Shown here in pieces: positions 52,288 through 59,603 of a stretch of 64,000 bases of DNA (the first letter of the stretch is position 1; each line of letters begins with the position of its first letter). Source of the stretch: Micromonospora endolithica (GTDB taxonomy: Bacteria; Actinomycetota; Actinomycetes; Mycobacteriales; Micromonosporaceae); the NCBI RefSeq assembly GCF_003626595.1, contig NZ_RBAK01000013.1:62001-126000 (forward strand), given 5' to 3'. The notes beneath the pieces were generated by a model that was not told the DNA's origin, did not search any database, and saw only the letters and a list, made by a program, of their open reading frames with translations. The position numbers were made by a program, and so were the translations under genes.

Positions 52288-53019
52288 TCACGGGCCGGCG
52301 GGACCGACGACCGGATTGGCCAGCTGCGCGGCCAGCAGGGCGGGCGCGTCGGCGAGGGAGGGGCCGTACCAGGTGAGGTGCCGGCCGGAGACCAGGGCGC
52401 AGGGCGTGCCGGCGAAGGCGTCGGGGCCGTCGGTGGCGGTGAAGCGGTACGGCTCGTCCGGCAGCACCACCACGTCGGGTGTGTGCCCGCGCAGCTCGTC
52501 CAGCTCCGGTCGGGGATACCGCTCGGGGTGCTCGGCGTACACGTTGCGTACGCCGAGCCGGCGCAGCACGTCGCCGGCGAACGTGTCACCGCCCAGCACG
52601 ACCCAGGGGCGCCGCCACACCGGCACCACGGCGCGCCGGGGCGCGAGCGCGGGCGGCGCGGCCCACGCCTTCCGGGCGGCGGTCAGCCAGTCCGGCTCGA
52701 CCGTGGCACCGAGTTCGCCGAGCAGCTCACCGAGTTCGGCCAGCGCCCCGGCCACGGTCCGGGGATAGGTCACCCGGGTCGGTACGCCGGCCGCGGCCAG
52801 CGCGTCCGCGTCGGCCCGGCGGTTCTCCTCCACGTTGAGCAGCACCAGGTCGGGCCGCAGCGCGCGGATCGCGTCGAGGTCCGGGTACTTGCTGCCGCCG
52901 ACCCGCGCCACGTCCAGCCCGGCCGGGTGGGTGCACCAGTCGGTCGCCCCGACCAGCAGGCCCGGCAGGGTGGCGGCCACCGCCTCGGTCAGCGACGGCA
53001 CCAGCGACACCACGCGCAT
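52288..53019 (-). CDS. Helical-backbone metal-receptor (BtuF-like) protein without signal peptide
   Basis: The 243-residue protein resembles class III periplasmic binding proteins that bind cobalamin or siderophores: RVVSLVPSLTEAV, VGATDWCTHPAG, VGGSKYPDLDAIRALRPDLVLLN, and a C-terminal DVVVLPDEPYRF. It starts at the ATG 53019 with GGGAGGGG, and this start leaves no secretion signal, so it is cytoplasmic. No permease or ATPase gene is adjacent. It may be a scavenging or sensing protein derived from a transport receptor. Function uncertain. Confidence 0.8.
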   Translation of the reverse strand: MRVVSLVPSLTEAVAATLPGLLVGATDWCTHPAGLDVARVGGSKYPDLDAIRALRPDLVLLNVEENRRADADALAAAGVPTRVTYPRTVAGALAELGELLGELGATVEPDWLTAARKAWAAPPALAPRRAVVPVWRRPWVVLGGDTFAGDVLRRLGVRNVYAEHPERYPRPELDELRGHTPDVVVLPDEPYRFTATDGPDAFAGTPCALVSGRHLTWYGPSLADAPALLAAQLANPVVGPAGP

Positions 53020-53126
53020 CGGTCGTACCCCTCCCGCCCGGTGCCGGCGGCGGGTCCGCCGGCGGCGTACGCCGATCATGCCCGCCTCCGGTGGCCGCCG
53101 CCGCCGCGGGAGCCGAGAATGGCCGG

Positions 53127-53798
53127 ATGCCTCCCGACCTGCCGGCCACGCCGCCGGCCACCCGGACCCTGCCCGACTACGGCGTGCCGGCGGGGCAGGC
53201 GCTGCCCCGGGTGCGGGCCTTCGCCGACGCGTTGACGCTGCGCCGGACGGTACGCGAGTTCAGCGATCGGCCGATCCCGGACGGGGTGCTGCGGGAGGCG
53301 CTGCGGGCCGCCGCGAGCGCGCCCAGCGGGGCCAACCGGCAGCCGTGGCGGTTCGTCGTGGTGACCGACCCGGAGCTGAAGCGCCGGCTGCGGGTGGCCG
53401 CCGAGGCCGAGGAGCGGGTCTTCTACGAGCGGCGGGCGCCGGAGGAGTGGCTGGCCGCGCTCGCGCCACTGGGCACCGACGCCAGCAAGCCGTTCCTGGA
53501 CACCGCGCCGGCGGTGATCGTGGTCTTCGAGGTGCACCGGGGGCCGCGCAGCCCGCGCCCCTACTACGTCAAGGAGTCCGTCGGCATCGCGGTGGGGTTC
53601 CTGCTCGCCGCGCTGCACCAGGCCGGCCTGGCCACCCTGACGCACACGCCCAGCCCGATGCGGTTCCTCAACGAGCTGCTGGACCGTCCGCCCGAGGAGC
53701 GGGGCAACCTGATCATCCCGGTCGGCTACCCGGCCGTGGGCGCCCGGGTGCCGGCCATCGACCGCAAATCCCCCGATGAGGTGGTCGTCTGGCGCTGA
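53127..53798 (+). CDS. Nitroreductase-family flavoprotein
   Basis: The 223-residue protein has the FMN-binding nitroreductase pattern: LRRTVREFSDRPIPDGVL, APSGANRQPWRFVVV, SVGIAVGFLLAALHQAGLATLTHTPSP and RGNLIIPVGYPA. It resembles the BluB/iodotyrosine-deiodinase-like branch in its SGANRQPW segment. It reduces a small substrate with NAD(P)H. The ATG at 53127 is chosen over upstream starts that add only Ala/Gly. A separate promoter for the PhyH gene follows about 20 bases after its stop. Confidence 0.88.
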   Translation: MPPDLPATPPATRTLPDYGVPAGQALPRVRAFADALTLRRTVREFSDRPIPDGVLREALRAAASAPSGANRQPWRFVVVTDPELKRRLRVAAEAEERVFYERRAPEEWLAALAPLGTDASKPFLDTAPAVIVVFEVHRGPRSPRPYYVKESVGIAVGFLLAALHQAGLATLTHTPSPMRFLNELLDRPPEERGNLIIPVGYPAVGARVPAIDRKSPDEVVVWR

Positions 53799-53815
53799 CC
53801 ACCCCCGAGGCCCCC

Positions 53816-53843
53816 TTGCCACGTCTCTACAACGTTGTAATAC
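53816..53843 (+). promoter_or_regulatory. Promoter with embedded perfect 12-bp operator
   Basis: TTGCCA (53816-53821) and TAATAC (53838-53843) are 16 bases apart. The perfect palindrome TACAACGTTGTA (53828-53839) fills the spacer and overlaps the -10 box. A protein bound there would block transcription. The AACGTT centre is typical of LacI-family operators, but no LacI gene is nearby. The controlled gene starts at 53872. Confidence 0.65.
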
Positions 53844-53871
53844 TCGCCTGACCACCAGCAGGGGAGGTCCG

Positions 53872-54714
53872 ATGTCCGATGTCCGCAGCGCGCCGCCCGC
53901 CCCGACCGAGGTACCGGTCGAGGCGCTCGGCGACCTGTACCGCGACGGGATCACCGCGCGCCGGGGCGCCTTCGGCGTGGACTGGGTGCGGCGGATGGCC
54001 GAGGACGTCGAGGCGGCCTTCCAAGAGGCCCGCGCCCGCCCCGACGGCGCGGTCGGCCGCGGCCCGCAACGGTGGTACGTGGAGATCCACCCGGAACAGT
54101 TGCGCGGCTTCGTCGACCTGGTCACCCACCCGTGGGTGGTGGCGGTCTGCCGGGCGGTGCTCGGCCCCCGTTACGAGATCGTCGAACTGGGCTTCGACAT
54201 CCCGTTCCCCGGCGCGGCGATGCAGCCGTGGCACCGGGACTTCCCGATGCCGCCGGACACCCGGGACCAGCGGCGGCTGACCTCCCTCGCGTTCAACCTG
54301 ACCACGGTGGACACGGTCGAGGAGATGGGGCCGTTCGAGATCGCGCCGGGCACCCAGTGGGACGAGGGCGACGACTTCGACCACGGGATGTTCCCGCCGA
54401 AGGAGCGCTACCCGCGCTACGCCGCACGGGCGGTGCGCAAGTTCCCCCGGCGCGGCGACATCTCCGCCCGGTCGGCGCTCACCGTCCACCGCGGCACCCC
54501 GAACGTCTCGACCCGGGCCCGTCCGGTGCTGGTCCTCGGCGTGGACGCCCCCGGCGCGGGCAACGCCGCGCACCACGACATGGCGGTCACCCGCGGCTAC
54601 CGGGACAGCCTGCCCGCGTCGGTGCGCGCGCACCTGCCCTGCCCGGTGGTCGACGCGCTGACGCCGATCCGTCAGAAGCACACCATCGAAGGGCTGGTGA
54701 TGGGCGCGGAGTGA
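53872..54714 (+). CDS. Phytanoyl-CoA dioxygenase (PhyH) family protein 2
   Basis: The 280-residue Fe(II)/2-oxoglutarate oxygenase has H121 and D123 in PWHRDFPMP, distal H206 in LTVHRGTPN, and Arg217 in TRARPV. It differs strongly from the PhyH enzyme at 10579 in length and sequence, so the two are not recent duplicates. It has its own promoter with an operator-like palindrome and an ideal ribosome site GGGGAGG. It looks like an inducible catabolic or tailoring enzyme. The substrate is unknown. Confidence 0.87.
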   Translation: MSDVRSAPPAPTEVPVEALGDLYRDGITARRGAFGVDWVRRMAEDVEAAFQEARARPDGAVGRGPQRWYVEIHPEQLRGFVDLVTHPWVVAVCRAVLGPRYEIVELGFDIPFPGAAMQPWHRDFPMPPDTRDQRRLTSLAFNLTTVDTVEEMGPFEIAPGTQWDEGDDFDHGMFPPKERYPRYAARAVRKFPRRGDISARSALTVHRGTPNVSTRARPVLVLGVDAPGAGNAAHHDMAVTRGYRDSLPASVRAHLPCPVVDALTPIRQKHTIEGLVMGAE

Positions 54715-54739
54715 GCCCGCCGGAGTCGGGTGTGCCCGC

Positions 54740-55849
54740 TCAGCCGACCGGCACGTGCTCCGGCGCGACGGTCGCCACCGGGACCCCCTCGCCGACCGCC
54801 CAGGACAGGGCGTGCCGGACCGCCGCGACGGGCAGCGGCCGCCGGCTGGTCACACAGACCGCGGCGTGCACCGCGTACGAGACGAAGGGGTACGACCGAG
54901 CCAGCCCGGCGACCGACTCGCGCACCCGGTCGGCCGTCGCCACCGCCTGCTCCTCGGTGAGCGACGGCAGCACCAGCAGGTACTCGCCACCGGTGAGGCG
55001 GGCCGCCCGGTCGACCGGGCGCAACGGCGCGGTGAGCGCGGCGAGCACGGCCTGCGCCTCCCGGGCGGCGCTGCGCCGGCCGAACCGCTCCGGCGTGCCG
55101 GGCGGCTCGTCCACCCGGATGCCGACCACGGCCAGCGGCAGGGTGCCCGAGGCGGTCACGCCGTCCAGGCCGGTCCACCGCCGCAACCCCGGCTCGTCGA
55201 GCAGCGTGGCGGACCCGTCACCGGCCACCGGGGGCTGCGGCGCGTGGCCGGCCCGCCGGGCCCGCTCGGTGCGGTCGACCAGCAGCCGGATGGCCGCCTC
55301 GCCGCGCGCCTCACCCGGGGTCGCCGGCAGTTCCCGGACCCGACCCAGAACCTCGTCGAGCACCGCGCGGGCCGACTCCGGCAGCCGCGCGGTGAGCCGG
55401 TCGCGCAGCCGCAGCGCCTCGTGCAGCGCCGCGTCGCGCCGGAAGGTCCAGCCGCCGTCGAAGAGCCGGCCCGACTCCAGCGTCGGCGCGTCCGGGTCCA
55501 CCTCGGCCCGGTCGTACGCCACCAGGGCCGCACCGAAGCGCGGGGTCAGCGCGACCACCGACCACTCCCGGGCCAGTTCCTCGTCCTCGGCCAGCACCAC
55601 GCCGTACGCCCCGGTCGGCAGCGTCTCCGGCGCCGCGTCCACCACCCCGACCACGGTGGCCGCCGCGGTGCGGACGATCCGCTCGTAGAGGGCCCGTTCC
55701 CGCTCGAAGTACGGGATCCGCTGGAACAGCGCCAGGACGATCAGCGGGCCGTCCTCGGCGGTGGCCAGGGCGGCCCGTTCGATGGCGTGCGAGACGGTGA
55801 CGAGTTCGCGTTTGGTCAGTCGCTCCGGTACGCGTCCGCTGTGCAGCAC
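54740..55849 (-). CDS. DICT-domain protein with degenerate GGDEF
   Basis: This 369-residue protein has an N-terminal DICT sensory domain (about 10-150; RELVTVSHAIERAAL, LFQRIPYFERE, GVVLAEDEELAREWSVVALTP) and a C-terminal domain with a diguanylate-cyclase-like layout. The GGDEF site reads TGGEYL (RLTGGEYLLVLP), so one acidic residue is lost and cyclase activity is doubtful. A sensor or a GTP-binding regulator that no longer makes c-di-GMP is more likely. No transmembrane segment. It is a single gene. Confidence 0.8.
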   Translation of the reverse strand: MLHSGRVPERLTKRELVTVSHAIERAALATAEDGPLIVLALFQRIPYFERERALYERIVRTAAATVVGVVDAAPETLPTGAYGVVLAEDEELAREWSVVALTPRFGAALVAYDRAEVDPDAPTLESGRLFDGGWTFRRDAALHEALRLRDRLTARLPESARAVLDEVLGRVRELPATPGEARGEAAIRLLVDRTERARRAGHAPQPPVAGDGSATLLDEPGLRRWTGLDGVTASGTLPLAVVGIRVDEPPGTPERFGRRSAAREAQAVLAALTAPLRPVDRAARLTGGEYLLVLPSLTEEQAVATADRVRESVAGLARSYPFVSYAVHAAVCVTSRRPLPVAAVRHALSWAVGEGVPVATVAPEHVPVG

Positions 55850-56018
55850 GCCGCGAGCCTAGCCGCGCCCCGGGCCGGTGTCGCGGCGGAGCCGGGTCCC
55901 GCCCGGCCGGTCGTACCCCGGCCCCAGGCCGCACCGCCGAGGCGACCGCCATGATCCACGCCGTACACTCGCCCGGTCGGCGGGCGGACCGTCGGCGCGA
56001 CGGCGAACGGATCGGGCG

Positions 56019-56888
56019 ATGACGGGCAGCGGTGACGGGACCGGCTCCGGGCTGCGTACGCTCCCCGTGCCCGCCGGTCGCGCGCCGCTGGCCACCCGGG
56101 GCGGTCTCGTCGTGCACGGCGCGCACCGGCTGGGGGACCTGGTGCGCCGGCGACCGGCCGGCATCACCGGTAACCAGTGGGGTTCGGCGATCCGCGAGAG
56201 CTACGACCTGGTGGTCGCCGACGCCGACGGGCGGCTCCAGCTCGCCGCCGAGATCGGCCCGGAACCGGGCGCCGGGCAGCGTGCGGAGCGGACGAAGACC
56301 GCGGTCGCCGGGGCCGCCGGCCTGCCGGTGCTGCGGATCGGCTCGGCCACGCTGACCGCCGCCGAGCACGGCCGGACCGTCGTCGGGTACGTGCTCGACG
56401 CGGCCGCCTATGCCGAGCGGGTCGCCGGGATCGAGCCGGGTGACGACCCGCCGGTCGGGTTCCGGGACATCCCGGGCCGGTTGCCGGACGGGCGTACCGG
56501 CCCGGTCAACGACCTGGGCGCGCTGGCCCGGGCGGGGGCGGTCGAGGCGTACGTCGAGGGGCGGCTGGTCGATCCGATCCTGCGCGGCCTGCACGTGCGC
56601 TGGACCGGCGGGCCCGCCGAGGGCTGGGCCTGGGTCGAGGTACGCCCCGGCGGTTTCCTGGTGGAGCGGGTGACCGTCGCGGAGCACCGGTTCTCCGCCG
56701 GCCTGGACCCGGCCCGGTTCGCCGAGGACCTGGCCGCGCTGGCGGTCGGGGCACGGCTGCGTACGCCGGAGCCGGGTGGGCCCACGCTTGTCGACCGCGC
56801 GGTGCTGCGGACCCGTATCCGGGGCCTGGCCGCCCGGCGCGACGAGATGGTCGCCGGTTTCGCGTTCGACCACCTCTGCGCGGACTGA
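56019..56888 (+). CDS. DUF2726-like hypothetical protein
   Basis: I do not recognise this 289-residue protein with certainty. Residues about 55-110 (ESYDLVVADADGRLQLAAEIG, then TKTAVAGAAGLPVLRIG) recall DUF2726, a domain with an endonuclease-like fold in which a protein asks a stored acidic residue and Glu to hold metal. The C-terminal half has a beta-rich stretch (GWAWVEVRPGGFLVERVTV) without known motifs. There is no signal peptide or membrane helix. It stands alone between a DICT gene and a secreted protein. Confidence 0.6.
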   Translation: MTGSGDGTGSGLRTLPVPAGRAPLATRGGLVVHGAHRLGDLVRRRPAGITGNQWGSAIRESYDLVVADADGRLQLAAEIGPEPGAGQRAERTKTAVAGAAGLPVLRIGSATLTAAEHGRTVVGYVLDAAAYAERVAGIEPGDDPPVGFRDIPGRLPDGRTGPVNDLGALARAGAVEAYVEGRLVDPILRGLHVRWTGGPAEGWAWVEVRPGGFLVERVTVAEHRFSAGLDPARFAEDLAALAVGARLRTPEPGGPTLVDRAVLRTRIRGLAARRDEMVAGFAFDHLCAD

Positions 56889-57169
56889 TCCCCGCCGCCA
56901 CCCTGGCCCGAAGGGGCCCGCGGAAAAGATCCGCAGATTCCTCCGATCCGGGTTGAACCATCGCCACAGCCGCCCCGTACTCCTGCGCGAATGGACAGGA
57001 TCTCCTCGACCGCGCCACCCGGGCGTGGAAGACGGTGCGGAAAGGGCATCGTCGGTCATCGACGTGCCCCCGGCCGTGTCCGGCGGGATTCCGGTGGGCA
57101 CGCCACACGATTTTCGTCGGTCCGCCGAGGTCTGCCACCAACTACCGGATCTTGAAGGAGAACAATTCG

Positions 57170-58450
57170 ATGCGCAGGTCCACACGGGCGCGCCGGTCAC
57201 CCGGTATCGCGCGGAGCAAGCGGCTGCTGGCCGTGGTCGGCACGCTCGCGGTCTTCGGCGGCATTGTCGCCGTGACCCAGATCTCGTCGGCCGGGGACCG
57301 GCCGTCCAACCGGGCCCGCCCGGCGTCCGCGGCCTGTGTGGAGCCCAGCCCCGGCGCGACCGCGCCGAGCGGCCGGGACAACACCTCCCGTACCTGGCAG
57401 AACGGCCGGTGGGTGCGCAACCACTGGGGTGACGGCCAGCAGACGGTACGCGAGTGCCAGGAGACCCGCGACGGCGGCAGCCCGGTCAGCAACGGCGGCT
57501 CGGCGGTTGCCTGCCCGGACGTGGCGAGCAGACTTCCGCAGATCCCGGAGCGGGCGCGGGCCGAGGTCGACCGCAACCTCGCCCTGTTGCAGACCCAGAT
57601 CACCGAGGCCGACCGGCGGCTCGCCGCCGAGGGCAACAGGGGCGACGCCTTCATCCGCAACGCGATCCTCGGGCCACTGGCCGCAAAGCGGAAGGCCACG
57701 CTGGACCGGATCACCACGGCGATCGACCGGGCCGGGCCCCGGCCGCGCGGTCTCGCCCAGCTCGCCACCTGCCAGGTCGCCCCGACCGGAAACCCGAGCA
57801 ACGGCGGGAACGACGGCGGCGGCGACAACAATGGCGGCGGCAACAATGGCGGCGGTGACAACGGCGGCAACAACGGCGGCAACAACGGCGCCCCGGGCGC
57901 CGGGCTGGGCGTGCTCGCCAACAACTGCGACAACACCGAGCTGGAGGCGCACGACGGTTTCCAGAACGGCAACCGCTGCGTCAGCACCGCGTTCGGTGAG
58001 GTCGGCGCCGACGCCAACAACCCGTCCCTGCTGATCACCGACTTCCCCCAGCAGGTGGGCGCCAACCAGCCCTTCACGCTCCAGGTCTCCACCAAGAACC
58101 TGGTCCGGGACCGCTTCCTCGCCGCCGGCCAGGGTGGCTACTACGTGGAGAGTTCGCTGCTCAACGAGCAGGGCCTGGTGCGGGGCCACTTCCACACCGC
58201 CTGCCGGATGCTGTCGGGCACCGACGAGGCTCCCGGCAACCCGGAGGCGGTGCCGGCGTTCTTCGTGGCCACCGAGGACGGCGGCGGCGGCGCCGACGCC
58301 GACCAGGTGACCATCCAGGTCCCCGGGCTGCCGCAGTCCGGCACCGCGCAGTGCGCGGTCTGGGCCGGCGACGGGTCGCACCGCATCCCGATGATGGCGC
58401 GGGCCAACCAGACCCCAGCCTTCGACGCGGTGCGGATCGAGGTCAACTGA
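57170..58450 (+). CDS. Secreted protein of unknown function with Asn/Gly-rich linker
   Basis: The 426-residue protein has an N-terminal signal/anchor (RLLAVVGTLAVFGGIVAV) after a basic stretch, a Cys-containing region, a helical segment (about 120-190; RARAEVDRNLALLQTQITEADRRL), an Asn/Gly repeat linker (about 212-240), and a C-terminal beta-rich domain with HFHTACRMLSGTDEAP and CAVWAGDGSHRIP. The helical segment and C-domain occur, as far as I can judge, in other actinomycete exported proteins without a known role. The ATG at 57170 follows AAGGAG. A strong hairpin ends the gene. Confidence 0.75.
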   Translation: MRRSTRARRSPGIARSKRLLAVVGTLAVFGGIVAVTQISSAGDRPSNRARPASAACVEPSPGATAPSGRDNTSRTWQNGRWVRNHWGDGQQTVRECQETRDGGSPVSNGGSAVACPDVASRLPQIPERARAEVDRNLALLQTQITEADRRLAAEGNRGDAFIRNAILGPLAAKRKATLDRITTAIDRAGPRPRGLAQLATCQVAPTGNPSNGGNDGGGDNNGGGNNGGGDNGGNNGGNNGAPGAGLGVLANNCDNTELEAHDGFQNGNRCVSTAFGEVGADANNPSLLITDFPQQVGANQPFTLQVSTKNLVRDRFLAAGQGGYYVESSLLNEQGLVRGHFHTACRMLSGTDEAPGNPEAVPAFFVATEDGGGGADADQVTIQVPGLPQSGTAQCAVWAGDGSHRIPMMARANQTPAFDAVRIEVN

Positions 58451-58464
58451 TCCAGCGGGGCGAC

Positions 58465-58506
58465 CCGGGGGTCGCCGGTGGGGAGGTTCCCACCGGCGGC
58501 CCCCGG
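58465..58506. terminator. Long GC hairpin after the secreted protein gene
   Basis: Arms CCGGGGGTCGCCGGTGGG and CCCACCGGCGGCCCCCGG pair almost fully around GAGGTT (58465-58506). It lies 15 bases past the stop of the secreted protein gene. Confidence 0.82.
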
Positions 58507-58565
58507 TTCTGTTTCCGGGGCCCCGTGCGGCGGTGTCCCGGCGACGGCACCCGACCGAAAAGGCG

Positions 58566-58595
58566 GCGGGGCCACGCCGACCGGCATGGCCCCGC
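58566..58595 (-). terminator. Hairpin downstream of lsr2
   Basis: GCGGGGCCA (58566-58574) pairs with TGGCCCCGC (58587-58595). It lies about 32 bases past the stop of the minus-strand lsr2 gene. Confidence 0.75.
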
Positions 58596-58627
58596 AGGTG
58601 TGGAGAGCGTCCTTCGCGGACGCGTGC

Positions 58628-58975
58628 TCACCGGTTCTTGTACGCCTCGACGACCTCGACCGGGATCCGGCCCCGCTCGGAGATCTTGAAGCCGTTCTTG
58701 ACGGCCCATTCCCGAACGGCCCGGTTCTGCTCCCGGTCCATTCCCGAGGTGCCCGAACCGGCCGGCCGGCGCGGGGCGCGCCCGCTGTCGGCCGTGCCCC
58801 GACCGATGCGTCGACCGGCATTGATGTAAGGGTCGAGCGCCTTCCGCAGGACGCCCGCGTTCTCGTCGGAGACGTCGATGGTGTAGGCCACGCCGTCCAA
58901 GCTGAACTCGACGGTCCGGTCGGCCTTTCCGCCGTCCAGATCGTCGGTCAGAACAGTGATTACTTTCCTTGCCAT
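58628..58975 (-). CDS. lsr2: Lsr2 nucleoid-associated protein
   Basis: This 115-residue H-NS-like silencer has an N-terminal dimerisation domain (ARKVITVLTDDLDGGKADRTVEFSLDGVAYTIDVS) and a C-terminal AT-tract-binding domain ending REWAVKNGFKISERGRIP, where the RGR motif enters the minor groove. It represses AT-rich and horizontally acquired genes, including many biosynthetic clusters in actinobacteria. The upstream region (58976-59307) is relatively AT-rich (for example AAAATGCAACAAAGCG near 59034), consistent with a promoter and possible self-binding. Confidence 0.94.
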   Translation of the reverse strand: MARKVITVLTDDLDGGKADRTVEFSLDGVAYTIDVSDENAGVLRKALDPYINAGRRIGRGTADSGRAPRRPAGSGTSGMDREQNRAVREWAVKNGFKISERGRIPVEVVEAYKNR

Positions 58976-59307
58976 CGCCGATTACTCCCTGTGTGGGGCG
59001 GGGTGTGCCCAAAGTTTGACGTATCCCACGGCGAAAATGCAACAAAGCGCGTCCTCCTCATTTCGGCGGGTCGCGATATCGGGCCGAAAATCGCGGAACG
59101 CGCCGGTAAAGGGGCGGTCCGCGGGACGTCAGCGGCGGTCTGCCCCTGCCCACCCCCGTGGCCAACGCCGTCGGCCAGGACGGCGACGCGCTGATCCCAC
59201 TGGCGGCCCTGCGCCGGCAGTCCGCCGCCGTGACCACCGTGATCACCACCAATCCCGGCCGCCGCGGTGGGCGCCGCCCTGCTCCTGCTGCTCTGAACCG
59301 GGAGGAC
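58976..59307. other. Divergent promoter region of lsr2
   Basis: These 332 bases hold no gene I can support. An open frame begins at GTG 59158 but its first 50 residues are Arg/Pro/Ala-rich and lie before a good ribosome site at 59299-59304. The left part is AT-richer and likely contains the lsr2 promoter. Confidence 0.5.
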
Positions 59308-59565
59308 GTGACCGTGTCGCCCCCGATCGCCCGTACCCGGCGCAAGCTGGTCGCCTTCGCCGTCCTCACCGTCGTGGCGTCGCTCGTCGGTCTGCCCGGC
59401 GCGACGGTCGTCGCCCTGGCCGCCGTCAGCGTCGCCATCCCGGTCGCCGTGGCCTGTGCCGGCGGCGGTGCCCTCCTGCGTGACCTGCTCGTTCCCGGCG
59501 ACCGCCGGCGACGCGGCGGTGGCCTGGGTCACACGACGGAACAAGGGGAACGTTTTGTTACTTGA
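59308..59565 (+). CDS. Small membrane protein
   Basis: The GTG at 59308 with GGGAGG seven bases upstream opens an 85-residue protein with two hydrophobic segments (KLVAFAVLTVVASLVGLPGATVV and ALAAVSVAIPVAVACAGGGALL) and a basic C-terminal tail (DRRRRGGG). A longer frame begins at 59158, but the added residues are low-complexity. The stop lies inside the HspR-type box ahead of lon. I do not recognise a family. Confidence 0.5.
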   Translation: MTVSPPIARTRRKLVAFAVLTVVASLVGLPGATVVALAAVSVAIPVAVACAGGGALLRDLLVPGDRRRRGGGLGHTTEQGERFVT

Positions 59566-59581
59566 GTTGGACACGCTCAAC
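59561..59581 (+). promoter_or_regulatory. HAIR-like (HspR) operator upstream of lon
   Basis: CTTGAGT-N7-GCTCAAC (59561-59581) matches the HspR inverted repeat CTTGAGT-N7-ACTCAAG at the whole left half and five of seven bases on the right, with the exact spacer length. An additional ACTCAA half-site follows at about 59580. It lies 22 bases before the lon start, so repression by HspR and heat induction are expected. Confidence 0.75.
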
Positions 59582-59603
59582 TCAACGCGATAGCAGGTGT
59601 TCG

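Noticed and set aside
59158-59307. N-terminal extension of the small membrane protein
   Set aside because: The added 50 residues are Arg/Pro/Ala-rich, and a well-placed ribosome site precedes the GTG at 59308.
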